Shown one piece after another: positions 1-7,233 of a DNA stretch of 17,110 nucleotides (positions are counted from its first letter, which is position 1; each line of letters starts with the position of its first letter). The stretch spans positions 1 through 17,110 of the forward strand of contig JAFGDP010000135.1 in the NCBI GenBank assembly GCA_016932075.1, written 5' to 3'. The position numbers and the translations under genes were made by a program. Source of the DNA: Chitinispirillaceae bacterium (GTDB lineage: Bacteria; Fibrobacterota; Chitinivibrionia; Chitinivibrionales; Chitinispirillaceae). Under the pieces are notes generated by a model, which saw only the letters and a program-made list of their open reading frames with translations, did not search any database and was not told the DNA's origin.

Positions 1-1
1 C

Positions 2-262
2 GTGCAGGAGTTTTTGAAAAACCGGGGCATCCAGGCTGTCAGGATAAGGGGCGGGGCCGAAGAGTCTTCCGGAGGCATGATAAAGAATGAATTTACGATA
101 GAATATCAGGGGACCTATCATGTCATGGGTGGACTGGTAAGCGATTTCGAGAACGGCCCCTTTGTCTGCGGGATAAAATCCCTGCGTGCGGTGACGAGTT
201 CTGCTTTAAATAATCTGCTGAAGATAGAAATGACAGTTGCTTTTTACAGGTCAGGCAAATGA
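2..262 (+). CDS. PilO/GspM-like pilus or T2SS inner-membrane platform protein (5' truncated)
   Basis: Only the last 86 codons are present; the reading frame runs in from before the window, and the GTG at its first complete codon is probably internal. The visible part has the alternating strand/helix pattern of the PilO/GspM periplasmic ferredoxin-like domain: a strand around FTIEYQGTYHVM, a helix through the VSDFENG segment, then hydrophobic strands near SLRAV and IEMTVAFY. In the family this domain pairs with PilN/GspL and PilP/GspC to link the cytoplasmic motor to the envelope. The assignment is supported mainly by position: the next gene overlaps by 4 bp (ATGA) and is PilP/GspC-like, and the rest of the operon builds a type IV filament. 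The fold-level match is inferred from a short fragment. Confidence 0.6.
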   Translation: MQEFLKNRGIQAVRIRGGAEESSGGMIKNEFTIEYQGTYHVMGGLVSDFENGPFVCGIKSLRAVTSSALNNLLKIEMTVAFYRSGK

Positions 263-699
263 ACACAAAAAAAGTTTTACTGCTTGTTTTAATAATCGCT
301 GCCTTATGCGTCTGGGGTCGAAATGTTCTTTTGATATTTAAAGGTGTGCCGGATGATAATAAGACTTTTACTGAAAATCAGATAGATAAAAATCTGTTTG
401 CTGTTCAGCCATTTGTATATAAAGGAGATTTCAGGGATCCCTTTTTCTGCAAACAATTCATGCATGATGGGAAAGGGAAGAAAACCGGGGAGCAGTCAGA
501 AGCAGAGGTTTCCCTGCCGCAGTGCAGTGTCGGCGGTATTGTCTATAATGAAAAAAATCCAATGATACTGTTTCGCATCGGCGCTAAGTCGCTTTATGCA
601 AAACAGGGGGATGTCATAGACTCGATAACGATTAAAAAGATAAACAGGGACTCAGTAGAGGTCGTTTATAAAAACAAGAAATTTGTTATCGGTAAATAA
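259..699 (+). CDS. PilP/GspC-like periplasmic linker protein
   Basis: This 146-residue protein has one N-terminal membrane helix (about residues 5-28, KVLLLVLIIAALCVW onward), a linker, and a small C-terminal all-beta domain (about 88-146). That domain follows the PilP/GspC homology-region pattern: a Val-Gly-Gly-Ile strand, an Asn-Pro turn, a strand ending in a KSLYAKQGD turn, then short strands ending in KFVIGK. In known systems it connects the inner-membrane platform to the secretin. The ATG overlaps the stop of the upstream PilO-like gene (ATGA), implying translational coupling, and AGG-rich sequence precedes it. PilP is normally a lipoprotein but no lipobox is visible; the plain membrane anchor is more GspC-like. 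Family call is fairly good; T4P versus T2SS is open. Confidence 0.62.
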   Translation: MNTKKVLLLVLIIAALCVWGRNVLLIFKGVPDDNKTFTENQIDKNLFAVQPFVYKGDFRDPFFCKQFMHDGKGKKTGEQSEAEVSLPQCSVGGIVYNEKNPMILFRIGAKSLYAKQGDVIDSITIKKINRDSVEVVYKNKKFVIGK

Positions 700-727
700 T
701 TTCTGGCCTGTGCGGGTAAACAATCTC

Positions 728-2101
728 GTGAAACAGTTAAGATGTATAATAAAAAAGGCAAACGAGGGAAGGTATCTTAAAGGAGAGAGCGGTTTTGTTA
801 TTTATCTGGTGCTGGTTATTGTGTTCGTCATCGGGCTTTATGCAGAAATAATCATCACATCCCAGTATTCGAGCACGGTTCGCTCAAGGCGTGATATTCA
901 TAAGCTTCAGGCATATGTTAATGCTTATTCAGGCCTGAACCTTGCGCAGGCGTTTGCAGCAGGCTATGACAGCCGCGGGCCTGGCTGGCAAACCCAGGAA
1001 TTAAAGCGCATTGTCGGAGAAAATGGCCTTTTTGTCATCAGTTCGTTTCATGATGCAGGGTGGCTTCGGGTTAAGTCCAGAGGGATTTTTTTAAAGGATA
1101 CGATTGTATTAAATGGCGTTCTTGGCCAGAAGGCGCCTTCCTTTACTGATAACGCATTAAACATACAGTCGTCAGCGGCTGATATTGTAATCACAGATAG
1201 GGCAAAGGTGATGGGTAATATCGGGACAACTGGCGGGAAGATCCAGATTAAGGGGAGCGGTTTTTTCAGCGGCAGTATAAAAAATCTGAGAAACTTCAAT
1301 TACGATGAAAAACCTATTGAGAACGAACTGATTTTGGCTTATAACTATTTCAAGGAAAGGAAATCCGGCAGATATATCGCGGATTCGCAGTATTCTACGA
1401 TGGAGAGGCATTTGGATTTTACTCATAACGACAGTGTGCTGTTTATAGACACCAGCGTTACTCTGTTGTCGGATTCTGTCGATTGCAGGGGTGCGTTCTT
1501 TTATATCCGGGGAGATTTGATGCTTGGCAATGCCGCTTGCCTGAAGAATGGCAGAGGATTTGTCCTGGGAAATATTATCGTCAAAGGTGATGCCCGGGTC
1601 AAACATTCAACTCTTGTCTCGTTCAGTAATATGACATTTTGTGATCGCGCCTATGTGCGAGGAAATATTGTCGGCGCTGATTCAATAGTCATTAAAGACA
1701 ATGCGTATTTTGATTATCCATCTTTTATTTATTTATCCTCGAACAGGTCCTTTAATCCTGCGGGCAGCGGAGCAATTGTTTTAATGGGCAATGCAGTGGT
1801 AAAAGGCATTGTTGCAACCAGCAGATTCATCCGCAGCCCTTACAATGCACGTTTTATGCTTCTTGGCAGGTCCCGCATTGAGGGTTTTCTTATGTGTCCG
1901 TCAGCAGTTTCCCTGTATGGGAGCATAAGTGGAAGTGCCTTTGTCGACCGTATCATTTACCGGCAGGAAAGAAGCATTTATGAGAACTGGCTCAAGGAGC
2001 TTTCTGTTACCTATAACGACATTTCAAACATGACAGTGCCGCTTCTTTTTCCGAAAGAGTCTGTTCCGCAGTATTTACAGATAATTCAGGCGGCTTTATG
2101 A
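728..2101 (+). CDS. GspK/PilX-like prepilin with predicted beta-helical body
   Basis: The N-terminus carries a class III signal: a basic leader ending ESG, then Phe and a long hydrophobic helix (FVIYLVLVIVFVIGLY). The usual Glu at mature position 5 is absent, as in GspK, the tip pseudopilin. The remaining roughly 400 residues contain many short strands spaced by Gly/Asn/Asp turns (for example GNIIVKGDARVK, DSIVIKDNAYF, GAIVLMGNAVVKG). This resembles a right-handed beta-helix or bactofilin-like solenoid rather than the alpha-helical GspK domain. The start is uncertain: no in-frame ATG exists. GTG at 728 gives a 22-residue leader; GTG at 710 and TTG at 683 are alternatives, none with a convincing Shine-Dalgarno. 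The stop overlaps the next ATG by 4 bp. The pilin-like N-terminus is clear; the solenoid is inferred. Confidence 0.65.
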   Translation: MKQLRCIIKKANEGRYLKGESGFVIYLVLVIVFVIGLYAEIIITSQYSSTVRSRRDIHKLQAYVNAYSGLNLAQAFAAGYDSRGPGWQTQELKRIVGENGLFVISSFHDAGWLRVKSRGIFLKDTIVLNGVLGQKAPSFTDNALNIQSSAADIVITDRAKVMGNIGTTGGKIQIKGSGFFSGSIKNLRNFNYDEKPIENELILAYNYFKERKSGRYIADSQYSTMERHLDFTHNDSVLFIDTSVTLLSDSVDCRGAFFYIRGDLMLGNAACLKNGRGFVLGNIIVKGDARVKHSTLVSFSNMTFCDRAYVRGNIVGADSIVIKDNAYFDYPSFIYLSSNRSFNPAGSGAIVLMGNAVVKGIVATSRFIRSPYNARFMLLGRSRIEGFLMCPSAVSLYGSISGSAFVDRIIYRQERSIYENWLKELSVTYNDISNMTVPLLFPKESVPQYLQIIQAAL

Positions 2102-2466
2102 TAAGAACCGTAAAATCAGCAGAAGGTATGACATTGCTTGAAGTGCTGGTCGGCATTGTTATTCTTATGATTATAGCAGTTCCGCTATTGTCTTTCACTA
2201 TTACAGCCGCAAAAGCCTCAAAAACGGACGACCAGCGCATTGCGTATGCGCTTTTGCGCGGTGAGGCTGAAATCATGTATAAAAAGCGCATAGTTCCATC
2301 TCAAGGCTTGTCTATGGACATCAACGGCATAGTGTATTCGCTGTCGTGCAGGACTGACAATAAAGACGGCGACATGGTTTCCTGGTCTATGAAAGTGAAG
2401 AAGAACAGTAAATTTATTGCCGGTATAAATGGGCTGCTTTACGAACCGGTCTCTATAAAAGATTAG
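2098..2466 (+). CDS. Minor prepilin, GspI/PilV-like
   Basis: A 122-residue protein with a textbook type III signal: a short leader (MIRTVKSAEG), then MTLLEVLVGIVIL with Glu at mature position 5. The prepilin peptidase would cut after Gly and methylate the new N-terminal Met. The hydrophobic helix continues to about residue 35, followed by a short helix and a beta-rich C-terminus. Size and position (between a K-like and a J-like gene) fit GspI or PilV, which nucleate the filament tip. Its ATG overlaps the upstream stop by 4 bp, so it is probably translationally coupled. The exact minor-pilin class rests on gene order and length, because minor pilins diverge quickly outside the N-terminal helix. 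Confidence 0.75.
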   Translation: MIRTVKSAEGMTLLEVLVGIVILMIIAVPLLSFTITAAKASKTDDQRIAYALLRGEAEIMYKKRIVPSQGLSMDINGIVYSLSCRTDNKDGDMVSWSMKVKKNSKFIAGINGLLYEPVSIKD

Positions 2467-2473
2467 GTGTTGG

Positions 2474-2959
2474 ATGATTGTTAAAAATGAAAAGGGCGTG
2501 ACATTATTGGAACTGCTTGTTTCTATATTTATCGCCGGGATTGCGGTAACCCTTATTCTAGGAGCATACTCCGCCGCTATTCGCGTATGGAACAGTTACA
2601 ACTGCCGGATGGAAGTGAGCAACACAGTCTGGTTGAACTATCTCAAGATTCAGCATTTATTTTCAAAAGCGGATGAAATCAGGAAAAAACCGAACAATGA
2701 ATGGGAAGCGTTTAAGAATAAAGCAAAGATTGCAGAGCTTAGTTATCGCGATAATGCACTTGAATTGAAGGATTCAATAGTGCGATGGAAGGCAGAAGCC
2801 GATTCGTTTTCTCTTGAAATGGTTGACAGCAGTGGCGGCATTTCAGTCTGGCAATGTGCAGTAATGTGCTCCAAGCGCAAAGAAAAAGCAGGGATGGCAT
2901 GGCGGGCGGTTTGCAGGGGCCAGGACAACGACACTCTCAGCATGGTATTCGTGAAATAG
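2474..2959 (+). CDS. Minor prepilin, GspJ/PilW-like
   Basis: A 161-residue protein that begins MIVKNEKG followed by VTLLELLVSIFIAGIAV: a short basic leader, Gly at -1, and Glu at mature position 5, all hallmarks of prepilin-peptidase substrates. An extended N-terminal helix runs to about residue 50. The C-terminal portion has alternating strands and three cysteines, two of them close together (CAVMC). GspJ and PilW proteins have this layout and join GspI and GspK at the filament tip. An AGGTG element lies just before the ATG, 7 bp after the upstream stop. The J-like label comes from gene order (K-I-J) and length, so it is less certain than the prepilin call itself. Confidence 0.72.
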   Translation: MIVKNEKGVTLLELLVSIFIAGIAVTLILGAYSAAIRVWNSYNCRMEVSNTVWLNYLKIQHLFSKADEIRKKPNNEWEAFKNKAKIAELSYRDNALELKDSIVRWKAEADSFSLEMVDSSGGISVWQCAVMCSKRKEKAGMAWRAVCRGQDNDTLSMVFVK

Positions 2960-2969
2960 CGGAAATATT

Positions 2970-4493
2970 ATGAATGCAATGTATCTTGATATAAAAGACA
3001 CGGGCGTGGATATCGCGAATTTAACGGGAAGTCCAGTGATTCTCGGGAATGAGCCGGCACGCAGCATGGGGGTCATTCCGGTTGAACATACTCCATTGTT
3101 GCTCATTACAGACCGTGAGTTTGAAATAAAACAATATAACCAGCTGCGGTTTCTTCTTCAAAAAGATTTCCGGCTGGTCAAAGTCGACACAAATACTTTT
3201 GATTCGCTTTTTAAAAAAACCTGGCCGGAACATAGAGAAGGCGGTATTTCTTCAACCAAGCATGAAGACTTCAAGGCAAAAATAATGCAGGAGTCATCTT
3301 CGGGGAAGAAAGATTCATCACAGAACATTCAAGGGTACTCTGGTGGGTCGGTGATTGAAATGGTTGATGAGTTGTTTTCAAGGGCCGCAAAGGTCGGTGC
3401 AAGTGATATACATCTGGAACCTGCAGAGAGCGATCTAAAAGTTCGTTTCCGCCTTGACGGCCTTTTGCATCAGATAATGTCTATCCCGAAAGCGCAGCAG
3501 AACGAAATGATCTCCCGGTTAAAAATTCTTGCGCACATGGATATTGCGGAAAAACGAAGACCGCAGGACGGCCGGATATTGTTGGAAGGCAATAACCGGA
3601 CCATTGATGTCCGGGTTTCTAGCATGCCAACCATCAACGGTGAAAAAGTCGTTTTGCGGCTCCTTGATCAGACCATGCAGAAGCTTGATCTTGACGTGCT
3701 CGGCATGAAAGGCAAGAATCATGCGCTGTTCAGCAATGCTATCAGCAAACCTCATGGCATGATACTCGTTACTGGGCCTACCGGTTCAGGCAAAACGACG
3801 ACACTTTATGCGGCGCTTAAAGCGATCCATTCGCCGGAAATAAATATTTCCACCGTTGAAGACCCAATTGAATATCAACTTGAAGGTATCAATCAAACCC
3901 AATTTAACCCGGCTATTGATTATACTTTTGCTGCGGCAGTAAAGACCTTCCTTCGGCAAGATCCGGATGTAATAATGATAGGAGAGATACGTGACCCTGA
4001 AACCGCCAAATATGCCATTCAAGCGTCGCAAACCGGTCACCTGGTTCTATCCACCCTTCATACCAATGACGCTCCTGGTGCCGTTGTTCGCATGCTGGAA
4101 ATGGGAATGGAGCCTTACCTCGTTGCAAGCACAGTAACACTTGTAATCGCTCAACGGCTTGTACGAACCTCGTGTAAAGGGTGCGGAGAGTATCGAGCTC
4201 TAAATACCATAGAACAGAAATTTCTTGAGAGAATGGGCGGTAAGGCTGAAAGGGTCTTTACCGGAAAGGGTTGCAGAGAATGCCTTAGCAGCGGCTACAG
4301 AGGAAGAATCGGAGTTTATGAAATGATGCAGATAACCCCTGAAATCCAGGAGCTTATCGCTGCTAAATCATCAACCCCGAAAATCAGGGAAAAGGCGATT
4401 GAACAGGGTATGGCTACCTTGCATCAGGAGGCAATTAAGCTTGTGACTCAGGGGATAACAACGATAACAGAGATTGAATCAGCAATTGGCTGA
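2970..4493 (+). CDS. Type II secretion/type IV pilus assembly ATPase (GspE/PilB family)
   Basis: This hexameric cytoplasmic motor powers subunit addition to the filament. Residues 1-85 resemble the GspE N-terminal domain that docks onto GspL/PilM, followed by a low-complexity linker. Residues 127-240 form the N2 domain, and the C-terminal RecA-like domain follows. Catalytic elements are intact: Walker A GPTGSGKTT (269-277), Asp box around VEDPIEYQ (296-303), Walker B IMIGEIRDPE (335-344) and His box GHLVLSTLHT (356-365). A zinc-binding tetracysteine motif is present as C402/C405 and C435/C438, typical of GspE and most PilB but not of the retraction ATPase PilT. Length (507) fits the family. 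A GGA element precedes the ATG. It sits between the minor prepilins and the main pilin gene in the same operon. Confidence 0.95.
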   Translation: MNAMYLDIKDTGVDIANLTGSPVILGNEPARSMGVIPVEHTPLLLITDREFEIKQYNQLRFLLQKDFRLVKVDTNTFDSLFKKTWPEHREGGISSTKHEDFKAKIMQESSSGKKDSSQNIQGYSGGSVIEMVDELFSRAAKVGASDIHLEPAESDLKVRFRLDGLLHQIMSIPKAQQNEMISRLKILAHMDIAEKRRPQDGRILLEGNNRTIDVRVSSMPTINGEKVVLRLLDQTMQKLDLDVLGMKGKNHALFSNAISKPHGMILVTGPTGSGKTTTLYAALKAIHSPEINISTVEDPIEYQLEGINQTQFNPAIDYTFAAAVKTFLRQDPDVIMIGEIRDPETAKYAIQASQTGHLVLSTLHTNDAPGAVVRMLEMGMEPYLVASTVTLVIAQRLVRTSCKGCGEYRALNTIEQKFLERMGGKAERVFTGKGCRECLSSGYRGRIGVYEMMQITPEIQELIAAKSSTPKIREKAIEQGMATLHQEAIKLVTQGITTITEIESAIG

Positions 4494-4518
4494 AAAACAA
4501 TGACCGGGAGAGTGCTAT

Positions 4519-4926
4519 ATGAAAAACAAAAGTGGTTTTACACTCGTCGAACTGATGGTGGTAATCGTCGTTATCGGTATCCTTGCGGGACTGGCGATTC
4601 CTCGTTTTATGGGCGTTACGACCAAAGCCAAGCTCTCTGAGTTCAAACCTGTGCTCAAGCAGGCCGTTACGCTTTATAAGGCCTATTATGATGAGCACGA
4701 GACCTATGTCACAAAGACCGGCAATATTATGAATGGCAACGATGAGATCGGTTTCGACCTTCCGGAAGGGGAATCGCGTTTCGACTACAGTTCCGTAGAG
4801 AGACCGGACGGCGTGGTGGTCATTGCCAAGCTTAAAAAAGACGTTGGCAAATATAAAGCTGGCATGGGTGCCGACATGAATCAGAAACTCGAGAAAAATA
4901 CCACAGTAAAGGATATTCCGTGGTGA
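4519..4926 (+). CDS. Major prepilin or pseudopilin, GspG/PilA-like
   Basis: A 135-residue protein with a very short basic leader (MKNKSG) and a canonical mature N-terminus, FTLVELMVVIVVIGIL, with Phe+1 and Glu+5. The helix continues through AIPRF and a Lys/Ala-rich amphipathic stretch, followed by a small C-terminal domain lacking cysteines. No disulphide D-loop of the neisserial PilA kind is present. Placement between the ATPase and platform-protein genes, and its closeness to the consensus, suggest that it is the main filament subunit. GspG usually has a C-terminal calcium site; several acidic residues are present, but a calcium loop cannot be confirmed by eye. A GGGAG element lies upstream of the ATG. 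GspG-like pseudopilin and simple type IV pilin remain equally possible. Confidence 0.85.
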   Translation: MKNKSGFTLVELMVVIVVIGILAGLAIPRFMGVTTKAKLSEFKPVLKQAVTLYKAYYDEHETYVTKTGNIMNGNDEIGFDLPEGESRFDYSSVERPDGVVVIAKLKKDVGKYKAGMGADMNQKLEKNTTVKDIPW

Positions 4927-4962
4927 CCATCAGATAGCAACTATCCGTACGCTGAAAGAAAT

Positions 4963-6165
4963 ATGCCCCAATACCAGTATCAAGGGATCAACTTTAACGG
5001 TAATCGTATTTCCGGAGCTATCGAAGCTTCAAGCGAGGATGATGCAAAATCACTGCTACGCAAAGAGCGCATCAGAATAACCGCTATTAAGAAGAAAAAC
5101 GAGGTGTCTTTTCACAATTTTTTCGGCGGTGTACGGCTGAAAGACCTATCGGCTTTTACCCGGCAGTTTGCCTCCATGAACTCGTCAGCCATACCCTTGG
5201 TTAGAAGCCTTGATGCCATTGCGGAACAGGCAGAGAATAAAACGCTGCAGAATGTGGTCCGCCAAATCTCAATCGACGTACAATCCGGAGTATCGCTGGC
5301 TGAAGCCCTCTCGCGTCATCCAAAAATGTTCAACAGGCTTTATTGCGCAATGGTTAAGGCTGGCGAGGCCGCAGGAATTCTTTCGGATATTCTCCTGCGA
5401 CTTGCCGACTATCAGGAAAAAACAGTAGCTGTCAGGAACCGCATCCGTGGTGCATTTGCCTACCCTGCCCTTGTTGCATTGGTTGCTGTGGGTGCGCTTA
5501 TTGCCCTTATGACATTTGTTGTGCCCACCTTTTCATCCATGCTTCATGAACTCGGGGCAGAATTGCCTCTTTCGACCCGGATCGTAATAGGAGCAAGCGC
5601 TATTATAAAGACTTGGATATTTCCGATACTTGGTTTAACTGTAGGTCTTGTGTTTTCGATAATATACCTCTACCAAAAGAATGATAAAGTGCGGATAATA
5701 ATAGATGCGTTAAGCCTCAGATTTCCGCTGTCCGGCAATTTGCAGAAAAAAAGCGCGGTTTCGCGATTCAGCCGGACCTTTGGCGCTCTTCTCAACGGTG
5801 GAGTGCCGATTGCAGAAGCGCTCGAAATCACTTCGAATACGGCTGGAAATCGCATGCTTGAAGTCAGCTTCCATAAAGCACTTGAAGCGATCAAAAGCGG
5901 CCAGACACTGGCACAGCCGCTTAAGGAAACTGGAGTATTCCCGGCCATGGTTATACAGATGGTTGATGTGGGAGAGAAAAGCGGAAACCTGTCGGAAATG
6001 CTTGTAAAAGTCGCTGATTATTACGACACCGAAGTGGATACCGCAGTAACCGCTTTGACATCGATTCTTGAACCTGCCTTAATCGTGGTCATGGGAGTAA
6101 TTATTGCCGGGGTTCTTATCGCAATGTATCTGCCGATGTTTGAGATGGTAAGCTCGATAGGGTAA
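4963..6165 (+). CDS. Inner-membrane platform protein (GspF/PilC family)
   Basis: A 400-residue polytopic protein that is turned by the assembly ATPase beneath the growing filament. It has two T2SSF repeats, each a cytoplasmic helical bundle of about 125 residues (roughly 60-185 and 263-385). Both carry the family signature: VKAGEAAGIL in the first and VDVGEKSGNL in the second. Predicted membrane helices lie at about 165-187, 217-237 and 368-390. The N-terminal 45 residues match the short PilC/GspF leader domain (MPQYQYQG onward). Length and layout are complete for the family. The ATG follows a GAAAGAA element, 36 bp after the pilin stop. It is the last gene of the operon before a convergent gene. 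Confidence 0.95.
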   Translation: MPQYQYQGINFNGNRISGAIEASSEDDAKSLLRKERIRITAIKKKNEVSFHNFFGGVRLKDLSAFTRQFASMNSSAIPLVRSLDAIAEQAENKTLQNVVRQISIDVQSGVSLAEALSRHPKMFNRLYCAMVKAGEAAGILSDILLRLADYQEKTVAVRNRIRGAFAYPALVALVAVGALIALMTFVVPTFSSMLHELGAELPLSTRIVIGASAIIKTWIFPILGLTVGLVFSIIYLYQKNDKVRIIIDALSLRFPLSGNLQKKSAVSRFSRTFGALLNGGVPIAEALEITSNTAGNRMLEVSFHKALEAIKSGQTLAQPLKETGVFPAMVIQMVDVGEKSGNLSEMLVKVADYYDTEVDTAVTALTSILEPALIVVMGVIIAGVLIAMYLPMFEMVSSIG

Positions 6166-6191
6166 CTCGCTATAATAGTAGTATTGCATAC

Positions 6192-6218
6192 TTACGGTGG
6201 TAATTACATACCGCGTAA
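6192..6218. terminator. Weak hairpin between convergent genes
   Basis: An imperfect stem of TTACG/CGTAA and GGTA/TACC with a small internal bulge encloses a six-base loop. It lies in the 68-bp gap between the end of the filament operon and the end of the radical SAM gene, where a bidirectional terminator would be expected. Neither side has a convincing T-run, so intrinsic termination is doubtful. Confidence 0.25.
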
Positions 6219-6233
6219 AACTCATCTGAAATT

Positions 6234-7217
6234 CTACTGATCTTCAGTTAGCCTTTCATGCTTTCGTTTTTTAAAATCAATAATAAAATTATTATTTATA
6301 AGTGACAGGTCCTGATAAAACCCGCCGAACCCGGCATCAACGAATTTCTGCCGTAAGGGCTCATACTCTTCCTGAGTCACGGAACGGTTTATTTCGGGAA
6401 ATACGTACGCGCGGTACAGCGGCCGGTACTGTGCCATAAGGCTGATGCAAAGATCGTGCGGGTCGAACGCCGATGTCAGAAAATCAAATATGTCCTCAGT
6501 GCCGGCAGCGCCTTCCGGAAGAACAAGATGGCGAATGCAGAGCCCATGGTATGCTATTCCGTCGCTGTCCAGGCGCAGGGGGCCGACCTGCCGGAACATC
6601 TCGCGGACCGCGGCACGGTTGATCTCGACATAGTCGGGCGCACCCGAGTAGCGTTGTGCCTGAGCATTTCTGCCGTACTTCATGTCCGGCAGATAAATAT
6701 CCACGATGCCGGCGAGGAGGGCAATCACGGACGCAAGTTCATAGCCTCCGCAATTGTAAACAACAGGGAGCGAAAGGCCCTTCCGGGCAGCTTCTCTGAG
6801 CGCGCGCAGGATCCACGGCAGGAAATGGGTGGGTGTGACAAGGTTGATATTATGGCAGCCCATGGCCTGGAAGGCGAGCAAACGTACCGCCAGTCCGGAA
6901 GGTGAACACGGCGTCCCTTCGGACAGGTGAGAAATCTGATAGTTCTGGCAGAAGACGCATTTGAGCGTACAGTGGGTGAAAAACACCGTGCCGGAACCGC
7001 CGCTTCCCGAAATCGGCGGCTCTTCGCCGTGGTGGGGAAAAATGCTCGAAATGACGAGCCCGCCCGGCGCGCCGCAAAACCCGCGCTCGCCTTTCAGGCG
7101 GTCGACCGCGCACCGCCGCGGACAGAGTTCGCACGACGATGCGATGCGGTCAAGCGCCGCTATCCTTTCGTCCCATTCTTTGCCGGTCAGATACGTATAC
7201 GAAGCGTGTCGCGTCAT
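6234..7217 (-). CDS. PflX-type radical SAM protein (COG1313-like)
   Basis: A 327-residue iron-sulfur protein of the pyruvate-formate-lyase-activating-enzyme-like radical SAM group. The signature CTLKCVFC (residues 83-90, CxxxCxxC) would hold the 4Fe-4S cluster that cleaves S-adenosylmethionine. An N-terminal cysteine group (CELCPRRC at 29-36, then GFCG near C48) is the pattern of COG1313/PflX and may bind a second cluster. The substrate is unknown for this group. The ATG at 7217 is preferred because it lies 16 bp after the stop of the upstream transglycosylase gene; the frame stays open farther upstream but would overlap that gene. No glycyl-radical enzyme is visible nearby, so activase function is not supported by context. 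Confidence 0.85.
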   Translation of the reverse strand: MTRHASYTYLTGKEWDERIAALDRIASSCELCPRRCAVDRLKGERGFCGAPGGLVISSIFPHHGEEPPISGSGGSGTVFFTHCTLKCVFCQNYQISHLSEGTPCSPSGLAVRLLAFQAMGCHNINLVTPTHFLPWILRALREAARKGLSLPVVYNCGGYELASVIALLAGIVDIYLPDMKYGRNAQAQRYSGAPDYVEINRAAVREMFRQVGPLRLDSDGIAYHGLCIRHLVLPEGAAGTEDIFDFLTSAFDPHDLCISLMAQYRPLYRAYVFPEINRSVTQEEYEPLRQKFVDAGFGGFYQDLSLINNNFIIDFKKRKHERLTEDQ

Positions 7218-7233
7218 GTGCCGGCCGGCAAGG

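Noticed and set aside
4933..4945. GATAG-CAA-CTATC hairpin between the pilin and platform genes
   Set aside because: Only 5 bp, AT-rich and without a T-run; too weak to claim a terminator or processing site.
6171..6176. Perfect TATAAT on the plus strand
   Set aside because: No -35-like element at suitable spacing, and no plus-strand gene follows; it sits between convergent genes.
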